Both the position numbers and the translations under genes were made by a program. A DNA stretch of 20,303 nt from Kaftiobacterium sp035693805 (GTDB taxonomy: Bacteria; Sysuimicrobiota; Sysuimicrobiia; Sysuimicrobiales; Kaftiobacteriaceae), in the NCBI GenBank assembly GCA_035693805.1, contig DASSGA010000082.1:1-20303 (forward strand). The letters are read 5' to 3'. The notes under the pieces are model-generated. The model saw only the letters and a list, made by a program, of their open reading frames with translations. It had not been told where the DNA came from and did no database searches. Shown piece after piece: positions 1 through 6,360 of this stretch (the stretch's first letter is position 1; every line of letters begins with the position of its first letter).

Positions 1-992
1 CCACGCGGGCGGCGCTGGAGACTGCGGTCGCGTCGCTCGAGGAAGGGACCTACGGCCTGGCCTTCGCCTCCGGGATGGCTGCGATCGCCACGGTGGCGTA
101 CCTGCTCCGCCCCGGGGACCACGTGCTGCTGCCCGATGACGTCTACGGCGGCACGTACCGCCTCTTCGTGCGGGTGCTGCTGCGCTACGGGATCGAGTCC
201 TCGTACGTGGACATGACCGACCTGACCCGGGTTGAGGCCGCGCTCACCGCTCGCACCCGGATGGTCCTCGCCGAAACGCCGACGAATCCGTACCTGAAGA
301 TCCTCGACCTGGCCCGCATCGCCGAGCTGGCCCACGCGCGGGACGCCATCGTGGTCGTGGACAACACCTTCGCCTCCCCGTACTTCCAACGGCCGCTCCT
401 GCTCGGTACCGATGTCGTCGTGCACTCCACGACGAAGTACCTCGGCGGCCACAGCGATGTCGTCGGCGGGGTCGCGGTGACCTCGAGCAAGGAGCTCTAC
501 GAGACGCTGAAGTTCCACCAGAACGCCGCCGGCGCCGTGCCCGGCCCGTTCGACTGCTGGCTCGTCCTGCGCGGGCTCCGTACGCTGGCCGCGCGCATGG
601 ATGTCCACGCCCGAAATGCCATGCGAGTGGCCGAATTCCTCCGAAGCCAGCATGGCGTTTCGCGCGTGTTCTATCCTGGGCTGCCCGACCATCCTGGCCA
701 CGAGATCGCCCGCCGTCAGATGAATGGGTTCGGCGGCATGGTCTCCTTCACGCTCAAGGGCGGCGCGGCGGCCGCGAGGGCCGTCGCGGCCGCGGTCCAG
801 GTCTTCACGCTGGCCGAGAGCCTGGGCGGGGTGGAGTCACTGCTCGACCATCCGGCGAGCATGACGCACGCCAGCCTCGCCGGCTCCCCACTGCAGGTCG
901 ATCCCGGCCTCCTACGACTCTCCGTTGGAATTGAGCACCCCGACGACCTCGTTGAGGACTTGCGGCAGGCGCTCGGTGCGGCGCCCGCCTGA
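1..992 (+). CDS. Cys/Met-metabolism PLP enzyme (cystathionine gamma-lyase or gamma-synthase), 5' end cut
   Basis: The open frame runs in from the window edge (first full codon at base 3), so the N-terminus is missing. The visible protein is a fold-type I PLP enzyme of the Cys/Met metabolism family. It shows the substrate-loop segment ending FASGMAA, the D-N-T-F-A-S-P stretch, and the PLP-lysine motif STTKYLGGHSD with the Schiff-base Lys codon at 435-437. The C-terminal SLGGVESL and 'LRLSVGIEH' segments are typical of the family. Such enzymes either split cystathionine to cysteine (lyase) or make it from an activated homoserine (synthase). The next gene is a cystathionine beta-synthase, so the lyase role in reverse trans-sulfuration is favoured by context. 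Sequence alone does not settle lyase versus synthase. It ends 9 bases before the next start, and GAGGTGA over its stop serves as the next gene's Shine-Dalgarno. Confidence 0.93.
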   Translation, partial: TRAALETAVASLEEGTYGLAFASGMAAIATVAYLLRPGDHVLLPDDVYGGTYRLFVRVLLRYGIESSYVDMTDLTRVEAALTARTRMVLAETPTNPYLKILDLARIAELAHARDAIVVVDNTFASPYFQRPLLLGTDVVVHSTTKYLGGHSDVVGGVAVTSSKELYETLKFHQNAAGAVPGPFDCWLVLRGLRTLAARMDVHARNAMRVAEFLRSQHGVSRVFYPGLPDHPGHEIARRQMNGFGGMVSFTLKGGAAAARAVAAAVQVFTLAESLGGVESLLDHPASMTHASLAGSPLQVDPGLLRLSVGIEHPDDLVEDLRQALGAAPA

Positions 993-1001
993 GGTGACCC
1001 C

Positions 1002-2648
1002 ATGGCCACGGTCTATATCCCGACCCCCCTGCGCCGGCTGACCGGCGGTCAGCCGAAGGTGATGGTGCCCGCGGCGAGTGTCCGGGAAGCGCTCGACCGG
1101 CTCGAGCAGCAGTTCCCCGGCATCCGCGCGGAGCTGTGCGAGGAGTCGGGCGAGGTGCGCTCCTTCATCAATGTCTTCGTGAACGGCACCGAGATCCGGC
1201 AGCTCGCGGGCCAGCGGACGCCCCTGCGCGAGGCGGATGAGCTGTCCATCATTCCGGCGATGGCGGGCGGGGCCGAGGAGATCTACGACAGCATCCTCGA
1301 GATCATGGGCGACACGGCGCTCGTGCGGCTGCACAAGGTGACCCGGGGCTGCCGCGCCGAGGTCCTGGCCAAGCTGGAGTTCCTGAACCCCGGCGGCTCG
1401 GTGAAGGACCGCATCGGCCCGGCCATGATCGAAGACGCGGAGCGATCCGGGAAGCTGCGGCCCGGCGGAACGATCGTCGAGGCGACCTCCGGGAACACCG
1501 GCGTCGGCCTGGCCATCGCGGCTGCGGTGCGCGGGTACAAGACGATCTTCGTCATGCCGGACAAGATGTCGGAGGAGAAGATCCGCCTCCTGCGCGCATT
1601 CGGCGCCCGCGTGGTGATCACGCCGACCGCGGTCGCCCCCGAAGATCCCCGCAGCTACTACAACGTCAGCCGCCGTATCGCCGAGGAGACGCCGAACAGC
1701 TACTACGCGAACCAGTACAGCAATCCCGCCAACCCGCAGGCGCACTATGAGACCACGGGCCCGGAGATCTGGCGCCAGACCGGGGGGAAGGTGGATCTCT
1801 TCGTGGCGACGATGGGTACCGGAGGCACGATCTCCGGCGCGGGCCGCTACCTGAAAGAGCAGAACCCGAAGCTGCGCGTCATCGGCATCGATCCCGTGGG
1901 CTCTGTGTTCTACGAGTACTTTCGGACGAAGAAGATGCCTGAGCCCCACACCTACAAGGTGGAAGGGATCGGCGAGGACTTTCTCCCCGAGACGATGGAC
2001 TTCTCGGTCGTGAATGAGGTGGTCCAGGTCGGCGATCGGGAATCGTTCGTCACCGCGCGCCGCCTCGTGCGCGACGAGGGGATCTTCTGCGGCGGGAGCA
2101 GTGGCACCGCCGTGGCCGGGGCGCTGAAGTACCTGCGCACGCTCCCCGACGGCGGGGCGGGGCTGCGCGCGGTCGTGATCCTGCCCGACTCGGGATCGCG
2201 CTACCTCTCGAAGTTCTTCAGCGACGACTGGATGCGGGAGCACGGCTTCCTCGAGCTGGAGCTCGGCACCGTGGGCGAGCTCCTCCGGGCGAAGTCCGGG
2301 ACGCTCGTCACCGCCTCGCGGCGCGAGGCCGTCAGCGACGTCATCGGCAAGATGAAGGAGTACGACGTCTCGCAGCTGCCGGTGCTGGACGACGGCAAGC
2401 TCGTGGGGATGATCGCGGAGGTGGACCTGCTGAACGCGCTGCTCGCGGGCAGCCACCGCCCCGCGGATCCCATCGAGTCCATCGTCGATCCGGCCCCGCC
2501 GGTGGTCGAGCCCGAGACGTCCGTGGACGCGCTGGCGGGCATCTTTCCGTCCGCGAACGCGGCCGTGGTGGTCGACCACGGCGCGGTCGTCGGGATCGTC
2601 ACGAAGATCGACGTCATCGACCATCTCGCCAAGCGGGTGGCCAGGTAG
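1002..2648 (+). CDS. CysO/MoaD-like sulfur carrier fused to cystathionine beta-synthase with C-terminal CBS domains
   Basis: This is a three-part protein of 548 residues. Residues 1-90 look like a complete CysO/MoaD ubiquitin-fold carrier: an 'IPTPLRRLTGGQ' start, an 'FINVFVNG' core, and PAMAGG at 85-90, exactly where a free CysO would end. Residues 91 to about 420 are a fold-type II PLP enzyme with NPGGSVKDR (Schiff-base Lys135), TSGNTG near 161-166 and GTGGT near 271-275. Its 'VEGIGEDF' and 'SRYLSKFFSDDWM' segments are typical of cystathionine beta-synthase rather than CysK. Residues from about 425 to the end form a CBS pair, as in bacterial cystathionine beta-synthases. Known chemistry: homocysteine plus serine gives cystathionine. 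The carrier's Gly-Gly is internal, so thiocarboxylate formation would need cleavage at Gly90, or the domain has another role. It lies between the gamma-lyase-like gene and a putative serine kinase gene, with gaps of only 9 and 2 bases. Confidence 0.93.
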   Translation: MATVYIPTPLRRLTGGQPKVMVPAASVREALDRLEQQFPGIRAELCEESGEVRSFINVFVNGTEIRQLAGQRTPLREADELSIIPAMAGGAEEIYDSILEIMGDTALVRLHKVTRGCRAEVLAKLEFLNPGGSVKDRIGPAMIEDAERSGKLRPGGTIVEATSGNTGVGLAIAAAVRGYKTIFVMPDKMSEEKIRLLRAFGARVVITPTAVAPEDPRSYYNVSRRIAEETPNSYYANQYSNPANPQAHYETTGPEIWRQTGGKVDLFVATMGTGGTISGAGRYLKEQNPKLRVIGIDPVGSVFYEYFRTKKMPEPHTYKVEGIGEDFLPETMDFSVVNEVVQVGDRESFVTARRLVRDEGIFCGGSSGTAVAGALKYLRTLPDGGAGLRAVVILPDSGSRYLSKFFSDDWMREHGFLELELGTVGELLRAKSGTLVTASRREAVSDVIGKMKEYDVSQLPVLDDGKLVGMIAEVDLLNALLAGSHRPADPIESIVDPAPPVVEPETSVDALAGIFPSANAAVVVDHGAVVGIVTKIDVIDHLAKRVAR

Positions 2649-2650
2649 CC

Positions 2651-3478
2651 GTGGATCTGCGCACCGCCGGCCGCGTGCTGCCGGACCTCCGCATCGTGCC
2701 CGCGGCGCAGGTATTCCTCCATGAGGACGCCGATCCCGTGCGGGTAGAGCGGTTATCCGTCCGGTTGCGCCAGGATGGCGCCCTGCGCAACCCGCCGATC
2801 GCGGCCGGGCTGCCGGGCGACGCTTTCGTGGTCCTCGACGGGGCGAACCGCGTTAGCGCCCTGACCCGGCTCGAGGCGCCCGTGATCCCCCTCCAGGTCG
2901 TCGACTACGACGACCCGGCGGTTCGCCTGGACGTCTGGCGGCACCTCATCGTCGAGCAGCTGGATGTCCCCGACGCGCTCCGCGCCGCGGGAGTCGCTCT
3001 CGAGCGGTCCACGCGCGACGCCGCCGGGGCTGCGCTCGGAGGGCGCGAGATCGCCTGCTACATCGTGACGGGATCAGGCACCTTCGTCGTGCCGCTCTCT
3101 CCGGACCGCCTCCTCGCGACGACATTGACCGAGGTCGTGGCATCCTACAAGGGCTCCGCCCGGATCTACCGGGTGCCGACCGAGGATTTCGACGCCCTCG
3201 TGCGCGAGTACGGGGATGTCTCGGCGGTCGTGGTCTTCCCGCGCCTCCAGAAGCAGGACATCCTCACCATCGCGAATTCCGCGGCCAGGCTGCCCACCGG
3301 CATCACGCGCCATCTCATCCCCGGCCGGGCGCTGCGCGTGAACGTGCCGCTCGAGCTGCTCAGCGGCCCGGGGGACGCCACGCGCAAGCACGAACGCCTC
3401 CAGGACCTCATCCGGCAGCGCCTACTTGACAACAGCGTGCGCTACTATCCAGAGGGCGCCTTCCTCTTCGATGAGTGA
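2651..3478 (+). CDS. SbnI/SerK-like protein of the ParB/sulfiredoxin fold, putative free-serine kinase
   Basis: The GTG start lies 2 bases after the previous stop. The 275-residue protein begins with a ParB/Srx-like domain: a 'FLHE' segment (Glu25), 'RNPPIA', and 'VVLDGANR' at 61-67. Later segments, including 'EVVASYKGSARIYRV' and 'LPTGITRHLIPGRALRVNVPLELL', match my recollection of staphylococcal SbnI over nearly its whole length. SbnI and archaeal SerK phosphorylate free L-serine to O-phospho-L-serine. That product is the substrate of the mycobacterial CysM type encoded next, which supports the call. One oddity: the usual His of the DGxHR motif is Asn66 here, so activity or nucleotide use may differ. 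The alternative is a non-enzymatic DNA- or heme-binding regulator, since SbnI also has regulatory roles. The end overlaps the next start by 8 bases, implying translational coupling. Confidence 0.75.
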   Translation: MDLRTAGRVLPDLRIVPAAQVFLHEDADPVRVERLSVRLRQDGALRNPPIAAGLPGDAFVVLDGANRVSALTRLEAPVIPLQVVDYDDPAVRLDVWRHLIVEQLDVPDALRAAGVALERSTRDAAGAALGGREIACYIVTGSGTFVVPLSPDRLLATTLTEVVASYKGSARIYRVPTEDFDALVREYGDVSAVVVFPRLQKQDILTIANSAARLPTGITRHLIPGRALRVNVPLELLSGPGDATRKHERLQDLIRQRLLDNSVRYYPEGAFLFDE

Positions 3479-4868
3479 GGAGGGGCTCCTCGACCAGATC
3501 GGCAACACCCCGCTCCTCCGGCTGCAGCGCGTCACGGCGGACCTCCCCCCGGCGGTCGAGGTGTATGTCAAGGCCGAGTGGTTCAACCCCGGCGGGTCGG
3601 TGAAGGACCGGCCCGTGCGGCGCATCATCGAGGATGCCGAGCGGGACGGCCGTCTGACGCGGGCGCAGACCATCCTCGATTCCTCCTCGGGGAACGCCGG
3701 GATCGCCTACGCGATGATCGCCACGGCCAAAGGCTACCGGGTGCGGTTGGTCGTGCCGGAGAACGTGAGCGAAGAGCGCAAGCGCATCCTGCGCGCGTTC
3801 GGCGCGGAGGTCCAGTACTCGAACCCGCTCGAGGGGAGCGACGGCGCGATCCTGCTCGCCCGTACGCTGGCCCGCGCCCATCCCGAGGAGTTCTTTTTCG
3901 CCGACCAGTACAACAACCCGAGCAATGTCCGCGCGCACTACGAGACCACCGGTCCCGAAGTGCACGCTCAGACGGCCGGGCGGATCACCCATTTCGTGGC
4001 CGGACTCGGCACGAGCGGGACCATGGTCGGCGCGGGGCGGTTCCTGCGCGAGCGGATGCCGGGGATCGAGATCGTGGCTGTGGAGCCGGACAGCGGCATC
4101 CATGGCATCGAGGGCTTGAAGCACATGCCCACCGCCATCGTGCCGGGCATCTACGACGCCTCGGTGCACGATCACAAGGTCTCCGTGCGGACCGAGGCGG
4201 CGTACGCGATGGCATGTCGTCTTGCCAGGGAAGAAGGCCTCCTCGTCGGGCAATCCACCGGCGCCGCGGTGGTGGGGGCGCTGGCGATCGCGCACACCCT
4301 TCAGGGGGGAACCGTCGTGGCGATCGGTCCTGATGGAGGCGACCGCTATCTCTCCACGACGATGTGGGATGAGGCCGCGGGAGAGATCGGCGATGGCTTT
4401 GTCACCGTCGAAAGCCGACTTGGGGCGGTTTCCTTTCGCCGCCGATTCTGCTATATAAGGAGGGTAGACACCCTGCTGGTCGGGCGGGACCACCTCATGG
4501 CGGTGCTCGCCCAGGCCAAAAGCGAGGCCCCGAACGAGTGCTGCGGGCTGCTGCTCGGGCGGGGCGGACGTGCGGAGCGGATCATCCCGGGCACGAACAT
4601 CGACCGCAGCCCGGTGACCTACAACATGGATCCGCAGGAACTGTATCAGGCGCACCGGGTGATGGAGGCCGAAGGCCTCGACCTGGTCGCGATCTATCAC
4701 TCGCACCCGCGGACGCGGGCCTTTCCGTCGAGCACCGACATCGCCAAGGCCACGTACCCGGACGCGTCGTACGTCATCGTCTCGCTGCACGACCCCGGCA
4801 GCCCCGAGGTCCGGGCCTTCCGGATCATCGAAGGGCGGGTCAGCGAAGGGACCGTGATCCTGGGATGA
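3471..4868 (+). CDS. O-phosphoserine-type cysteine synthase (CysM-like) fused to a JAMM/Mec metallopeptidase
   Basis: The start is ATG 3471, overlapping the previous stop (ATGAGTGA); an upstream in-frame ATG at 3426 lies inside the previous gene and would add only non-homologous residues. Residues 1-301 are a cysteine synthase: 'LLDQIGNTPLLRL', NPGGSVKDR (PLP Lys45), SSSGNAG at 71-77, GLGTSGT near 178-184, ending at 'RYLSTTMWDE', where many CysM proteins stop. Residues 302-334 are a low-conservation linker. Residues 335-465 are a JAMM peptidase with the full zinc site: 'APNECCGLL' (catalytic Glu356) and HSHP-x6-S-x2-D (His410, His412, Ser420, Asp423). In Mycobacterium, CysM joins sulfur from CysO thiocarboxylate to O-phosphoserine and Mec then cuts cysteine off CysO. 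Here both steps sit in one chain. A strong ribosome-binding site inside the linker suggests the peptidase may also be made alone. It overlaps the Rrf2 gene by ATGA. Confidence 0.92.
   Translation: MSEEGLLDQIGNTPLLRLQRVTADLPPAVEVYVKAEWFNPGGSVKDRPVRRIIEDAERDGRLTRAQTILDSSSGNAGIAYAMIATAKGYRVRLVVPENVSEERKRILRAFGAEVQYSNPLEGSDGAILLARTLARAHPEEFFFADQYNNPSNVRAHYETTGPEVHAQTAGRITHFVAGLGTSGTMVGAGRFLRERMPGIEIVAVEPDSGIHGIEGLKHMPTAIVPGIYDASVHDHKVSVRTEAAYAMACRLAREEGLLVGQSTGAAVVGALAIAHTLQGGTVVAIGPDGGDRYLSTTMWDEAAGEIGDGFVTVESRLGAVSFRRRFCYIRRVDTLLVGRDHLMAVLAQAKSEAPNECCGLLLGRGGRAERIIPGTNIDRSPVTYNMDPQELYQAHRVMEAEGLDLVAIYHSHPRTRAFPSSTDIAKATYPDASYVIVSLHDPGSPEVRAFRIIEGRVSEGTVILG
4457..4475 (+). promoter_or_regulatory. 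Internal Shine-Dalgarno and candidate CTG start for a free JAMM peptidase
   Basis: AAGGAGGG at 4457-4464 lies 8 bases before CTG 4473, which is in frame with the JAMM domain. The peptide from that CTG would begin M-L-V-G-R-D-H-L, the usual beginning of free-standing Mec-like proteins. The bases before it (TGCTATATAAGG) are A/T-rich against the surrounding sequence and look like a former intergenic region. No stop codon interrupts the reading frame from the cysteine synthase, so this is either a fusion scar or a live internal start. CTG initiation is rare, which limits confidence. Confidence 0.5.
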
Positions 4869-5290
4869 AAGTCAGCACGCGCGCGGAGTATGGGCTGCGG
4901 GCGCTCATCGATCTCGCCAACCACTTCGGCGAGGGCCCCGTGCAGAGCCGCGACATCGCCGAGCGGCAGGGTCTGCCCGAGCCGTACCTCAACCAGTTGA
5001 TGACCTCGCTGCGCCGGGCCGGTCTGGTGAGCAGCAAACGCGGGCCGACCGGCGGCCACATCCTGGCCCGGCGGCCCGAGGAGATCAACCTGCGCGAGGC
5101 GTTCGACGTCCTGGAGGGTTCCACGTCGCCCTGGTGGTGCGTGGAGACCGGCGACCCCGACTGCATCTATGCCGCGGGCTGCAGCCTGCGGCCGGTGTGG
5201 CACGCCATCAACGGCGCGGTCGCACAGGTGTTGAGCGGGATGTCGCTCGCGGACATCACGAAGGCGCGCCAACCGGCGGGCCGGTTATAA
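4865..5290 (+). CDS. Rrf2-family transcription regulator with three candidate Fe-S cysteines
   Basis: This 141-residue protein starts at ATG 4865, inside the stop of the JAMM gene (ATGA). It opens with 'MKVSTRAEYGLRALIDLA', the standard Rrf2 start, followed by a winged helix whose wing carries 'KRGPTGGHILAR'. Cys92, Cys100 and Cys106 (C-x7-C-x5-C) sit where IscR-type members bind a [2Fe-2S] cluster, although IscR spacing is C-x5-C-x5-C. Rrf2 proteins include IscR (Fe-S supply), NsrR (nitric oxide) and CymR (cysteine; a partner of CysK). As the last gene of a cysteine operon it most likely controls that operon in response to cluster, redox or cysteine state. That role is inferred from position. 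The operon promoter is upstream of the window, so no operator can be shown. Confidence 0.92.
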   Translation: MKVSTRAEYGLRALIDLANHFGEGPVQSRDIAERQGLPEPYLNQLMTSLRRAGLVSSKRGPTGGHILARRPEEINLREAFDVLEGSTSPWWCVETGDPDCIYAAGCSLRPVWHAINGAVAQVLSGMSLADITKARQPAGRL

Positions 5291-5328
5291 CCGACAGCGG
5301 CCGCGGCGGGCGACGCATCCCAGATTGG

Positions 5329-5354
5329 AGGGACCAGGGTCCACCCTGGTCTCT
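5329..5354 (+). terminator. Hairpin after the sulfur operon, terminator-like
   Basis: An 11-bp stem (one G-T wobble) closes on a TCCA loop: AGGGACCAGGG then CCCTGGTCTCT. It is followed by GTTGTTGTG, a broken rather than solid T-run. It lies 38 bases after the Rrf2 stop and just before the sigma-factor promoter, the right place to separate the two units. The weak T-run means partial termination or an RNA structural role is also possible. Confidence 0.55.
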
Positions 5355-5367
5355 GTTGTTGTGCGAG

Positions 5368-5394
5368 GGGAATGGGTGCGGGAACCCGGGCGTT
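5368..5394 (+). promoter_or_regulatory. SigR-type ECF promoter, likely autoregulatory
   Basis: GGGAAT (5368-5373), exactly 18 bases, then GTT (5392-5394) matches the published Streptomyces SigR consensus GGGAAT-N18-GTT. It lies directly before a gene for a SigR-like sigma factor. Transcription would be expected to start near 5400-5402, downstream of an ATG at 5372, so that ATG cannot be the start used on this transcript. Autoregulation of sigR from such a promoter is established in Streptomyces; here it is inferred from sequence. Confidence 0.65.
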
Positions 5395-5425
5395 GCACCG
5401 GGCGACCGAGATGGGAGCCGTCGTT

Positions 5426-6046
5426 TTGGCCCAACAGCGTGAGTATACCGCCGAGGATCGCGAGCGGTTCGAGGCGATGGTCAGCGAGCACCTCGACGGC
5501 CTCTTCGGCGCGAGCCTCCGCCTGACGCGCAACCGCTCGCGGGCCGAGGATCTGCTGCAGGAGACCTTCCTCCGGGCCTGGCGGTCCTTCCATACCTTCC
5601 GCCCCGGGACCAACGTGCGGGCCTGGCTCTACCGCATCCTGATGAACGCCTACATCGACGGGTATCGCAAGAGCGAGCGGGAACCGGAGGTCGTGGACCA
5701 GGAAGACGTTGACGAGTTCTACCTCTACTCGAAGGTCCACGAAAGCGAGGACTACCGCCGGGCCGGCAACCCCGAGGAGGTCCTCCTGAACAACCTGATG
5801 GACGCGGACGTCAAGGGCGCGCTGCAGAGCCTCCCGGAGACTTTCCGCAACGTGGTCATCCTGGCCGATATCGAGGGGTTCTCGTACAAGGAGATCGCCG
5901 AGATCCTCGGCATCCCCATCGGGACCGTGATGTCGCGGCTGCACCGCGGGCGCCGCCAGCTCCAGGTCAAGCTCTGGGAGTACGCGCGGCGCGCCCATTA
6001 CGTCGGCACCGAGCCGAGGCCGGGGGGGACGGAGTCCACGCCATGA
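5426..6046 (+). CDS. sigR: ECF RNA polymerase sigma factor, SigR/RpoE type
   Basis: This protein of about 206 residues has both ECF regions. Region 2 reads 'LTRNRSRAEDLLQETFLRAWRSFHTF' and 'TNVRAWLYRILMNAYIDGYRK'. Region 4 reads 'LPETFRNVVILADIEGFSYKEIAEILGIPIGTVMSRLHRGRRQL'. These closely resemble Streptomyces SigR, which drives genes for disulfide stress and thiol balance. The start is chosen at TTG 5426, because GGGAG at 5413-5417 lies 8 bases upstream and the expected transcript starts near 5400. ATG 5411 (no good Shine-Dalgarno) and ATG 5372 (inside the promoter) are alternatives. The stop overlaps the anti-sigma start as ATGA. The extra N-terminal residues between 5372 and 5426 could give a longer isoform from any upstream transcript. 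Confidence 0.93.
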   Translation: MAQQREYTAEDRERFEAMVSEHLDGLFGASLRLTRNRSRAEDLLQETFLRAWRSFHTFRPGTNVRAWLYRILMNAYIDGYRKSEREPEVVDQEDVDEFYLYSKVHESEDYRRAGNPEEVLLNNLMDADVKGALQSLPETFRNVVILADIEGFSYKEIAEILGIPIGTVMSRLHRGRRQLQVKLWEYARRAHYVGTEPRPGGTESTP

Positions 6047-6273
6047 CCGAGATCGACTGCGAGCAGGTTCTGGAGCGGGTCTGGAGCTATCTCGACGGCG
6101 AGATCACCGAAGAGGCCTATCGGGAGATCCAGGCCCACGTCGCGGAGTGCGAGGGCTGCGGCACCAGGTACGACTTCCAGCGCCGGCTCTTCGAGCTGGT
6201 CGAGCGCAAGTGCAAGGAAGGCCCGATCCCGTCCGAGCTGAAGGAGCGGTTGTTCCGTCTCCTCGAAGGCTGA
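6043..6273 (+). CDS. rsrA: RsrA-like zinc-binding anti-sigma factor
   Basis: This small 76-residue protein is translationally coupled to the sigma gene. It carries the ZAS pattern: Cys6, then His32-x3-Cys36-x2-Cys39, at the same spacing as Cys11, His37, Cys41 and Cys44 of Streptomyces RsrA. A further Cys57 sits where RsrA has its Cys61/Cys62 pair. In RsrA, zinc-bound thiols hold SigR inactive, and oxidation to a disulfide ejects zinc and frees the sigma factor. The zinc ligands and the redox pair are both present, so the same switch is likely here. No membrane segment is present, so the sensor is cytoplasmic. Homologs are often annotated as mycothiol-system anti-sigma factors, but nothing in this window shows mycothiol synthesis. 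Confidence 0.9.
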   Translation: MTEIDCEQVLERVWSYLDGEITEEAYREIQAHVAECEGCGTRYDFQRRLFELVERKCKEGPIPSELKERLFRLLEG

Positions 6274-6301
6274 GCCGGCGCAGGCTAGCCCACCTCCGGT
6301 A

Positions 6302-6329
6302 TTGCGCTTTCGTCCACGCCCGGTATCAT
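6302..6329 (+). promoter_or_regulatory. Possible housekeeping promoter for the response-regulator gene
   Basis: TTGCGC (6302-6307) and TATCAT (6324-6329) are separated by 16 bases and lie 31 bases before the GTG start at 6361, in an 87-base gap. The fit is moderate (TTGCGC has only the TTG half of TTGACA). AGAGGGGG before 6361 gives the ribosome-binding site. Confidence 0.35.
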
Positions 6330-6360
6330 CGGCATCAAGCGGAGGGCAGAGGGGGTTCCC

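Noticed and set aside
912..2624. A 570-codon open frame on the minus strand
   Set aside because: It is antisense to the CysO-CBS gene, has low-complexity His/Asp/Arg-rich composition typical of GC-rich shadow frames, and shows no recognisable domain.
3408..4790. A 460-codon minus-strand open frame
   Set aside because: It mirrors the cysteine synthase-JAMM gene, whose motifs are unmistakable, and has shadow-frame composition with no family match.
5372..5374. ATG as start of the sigma factor
   Set aside because: It lies inside the GGGAAT promoter element and upstream of the predicted transcription start; TTG 5426 has the better Shine-Dalgarno. It could still be used on a read-through transcript.
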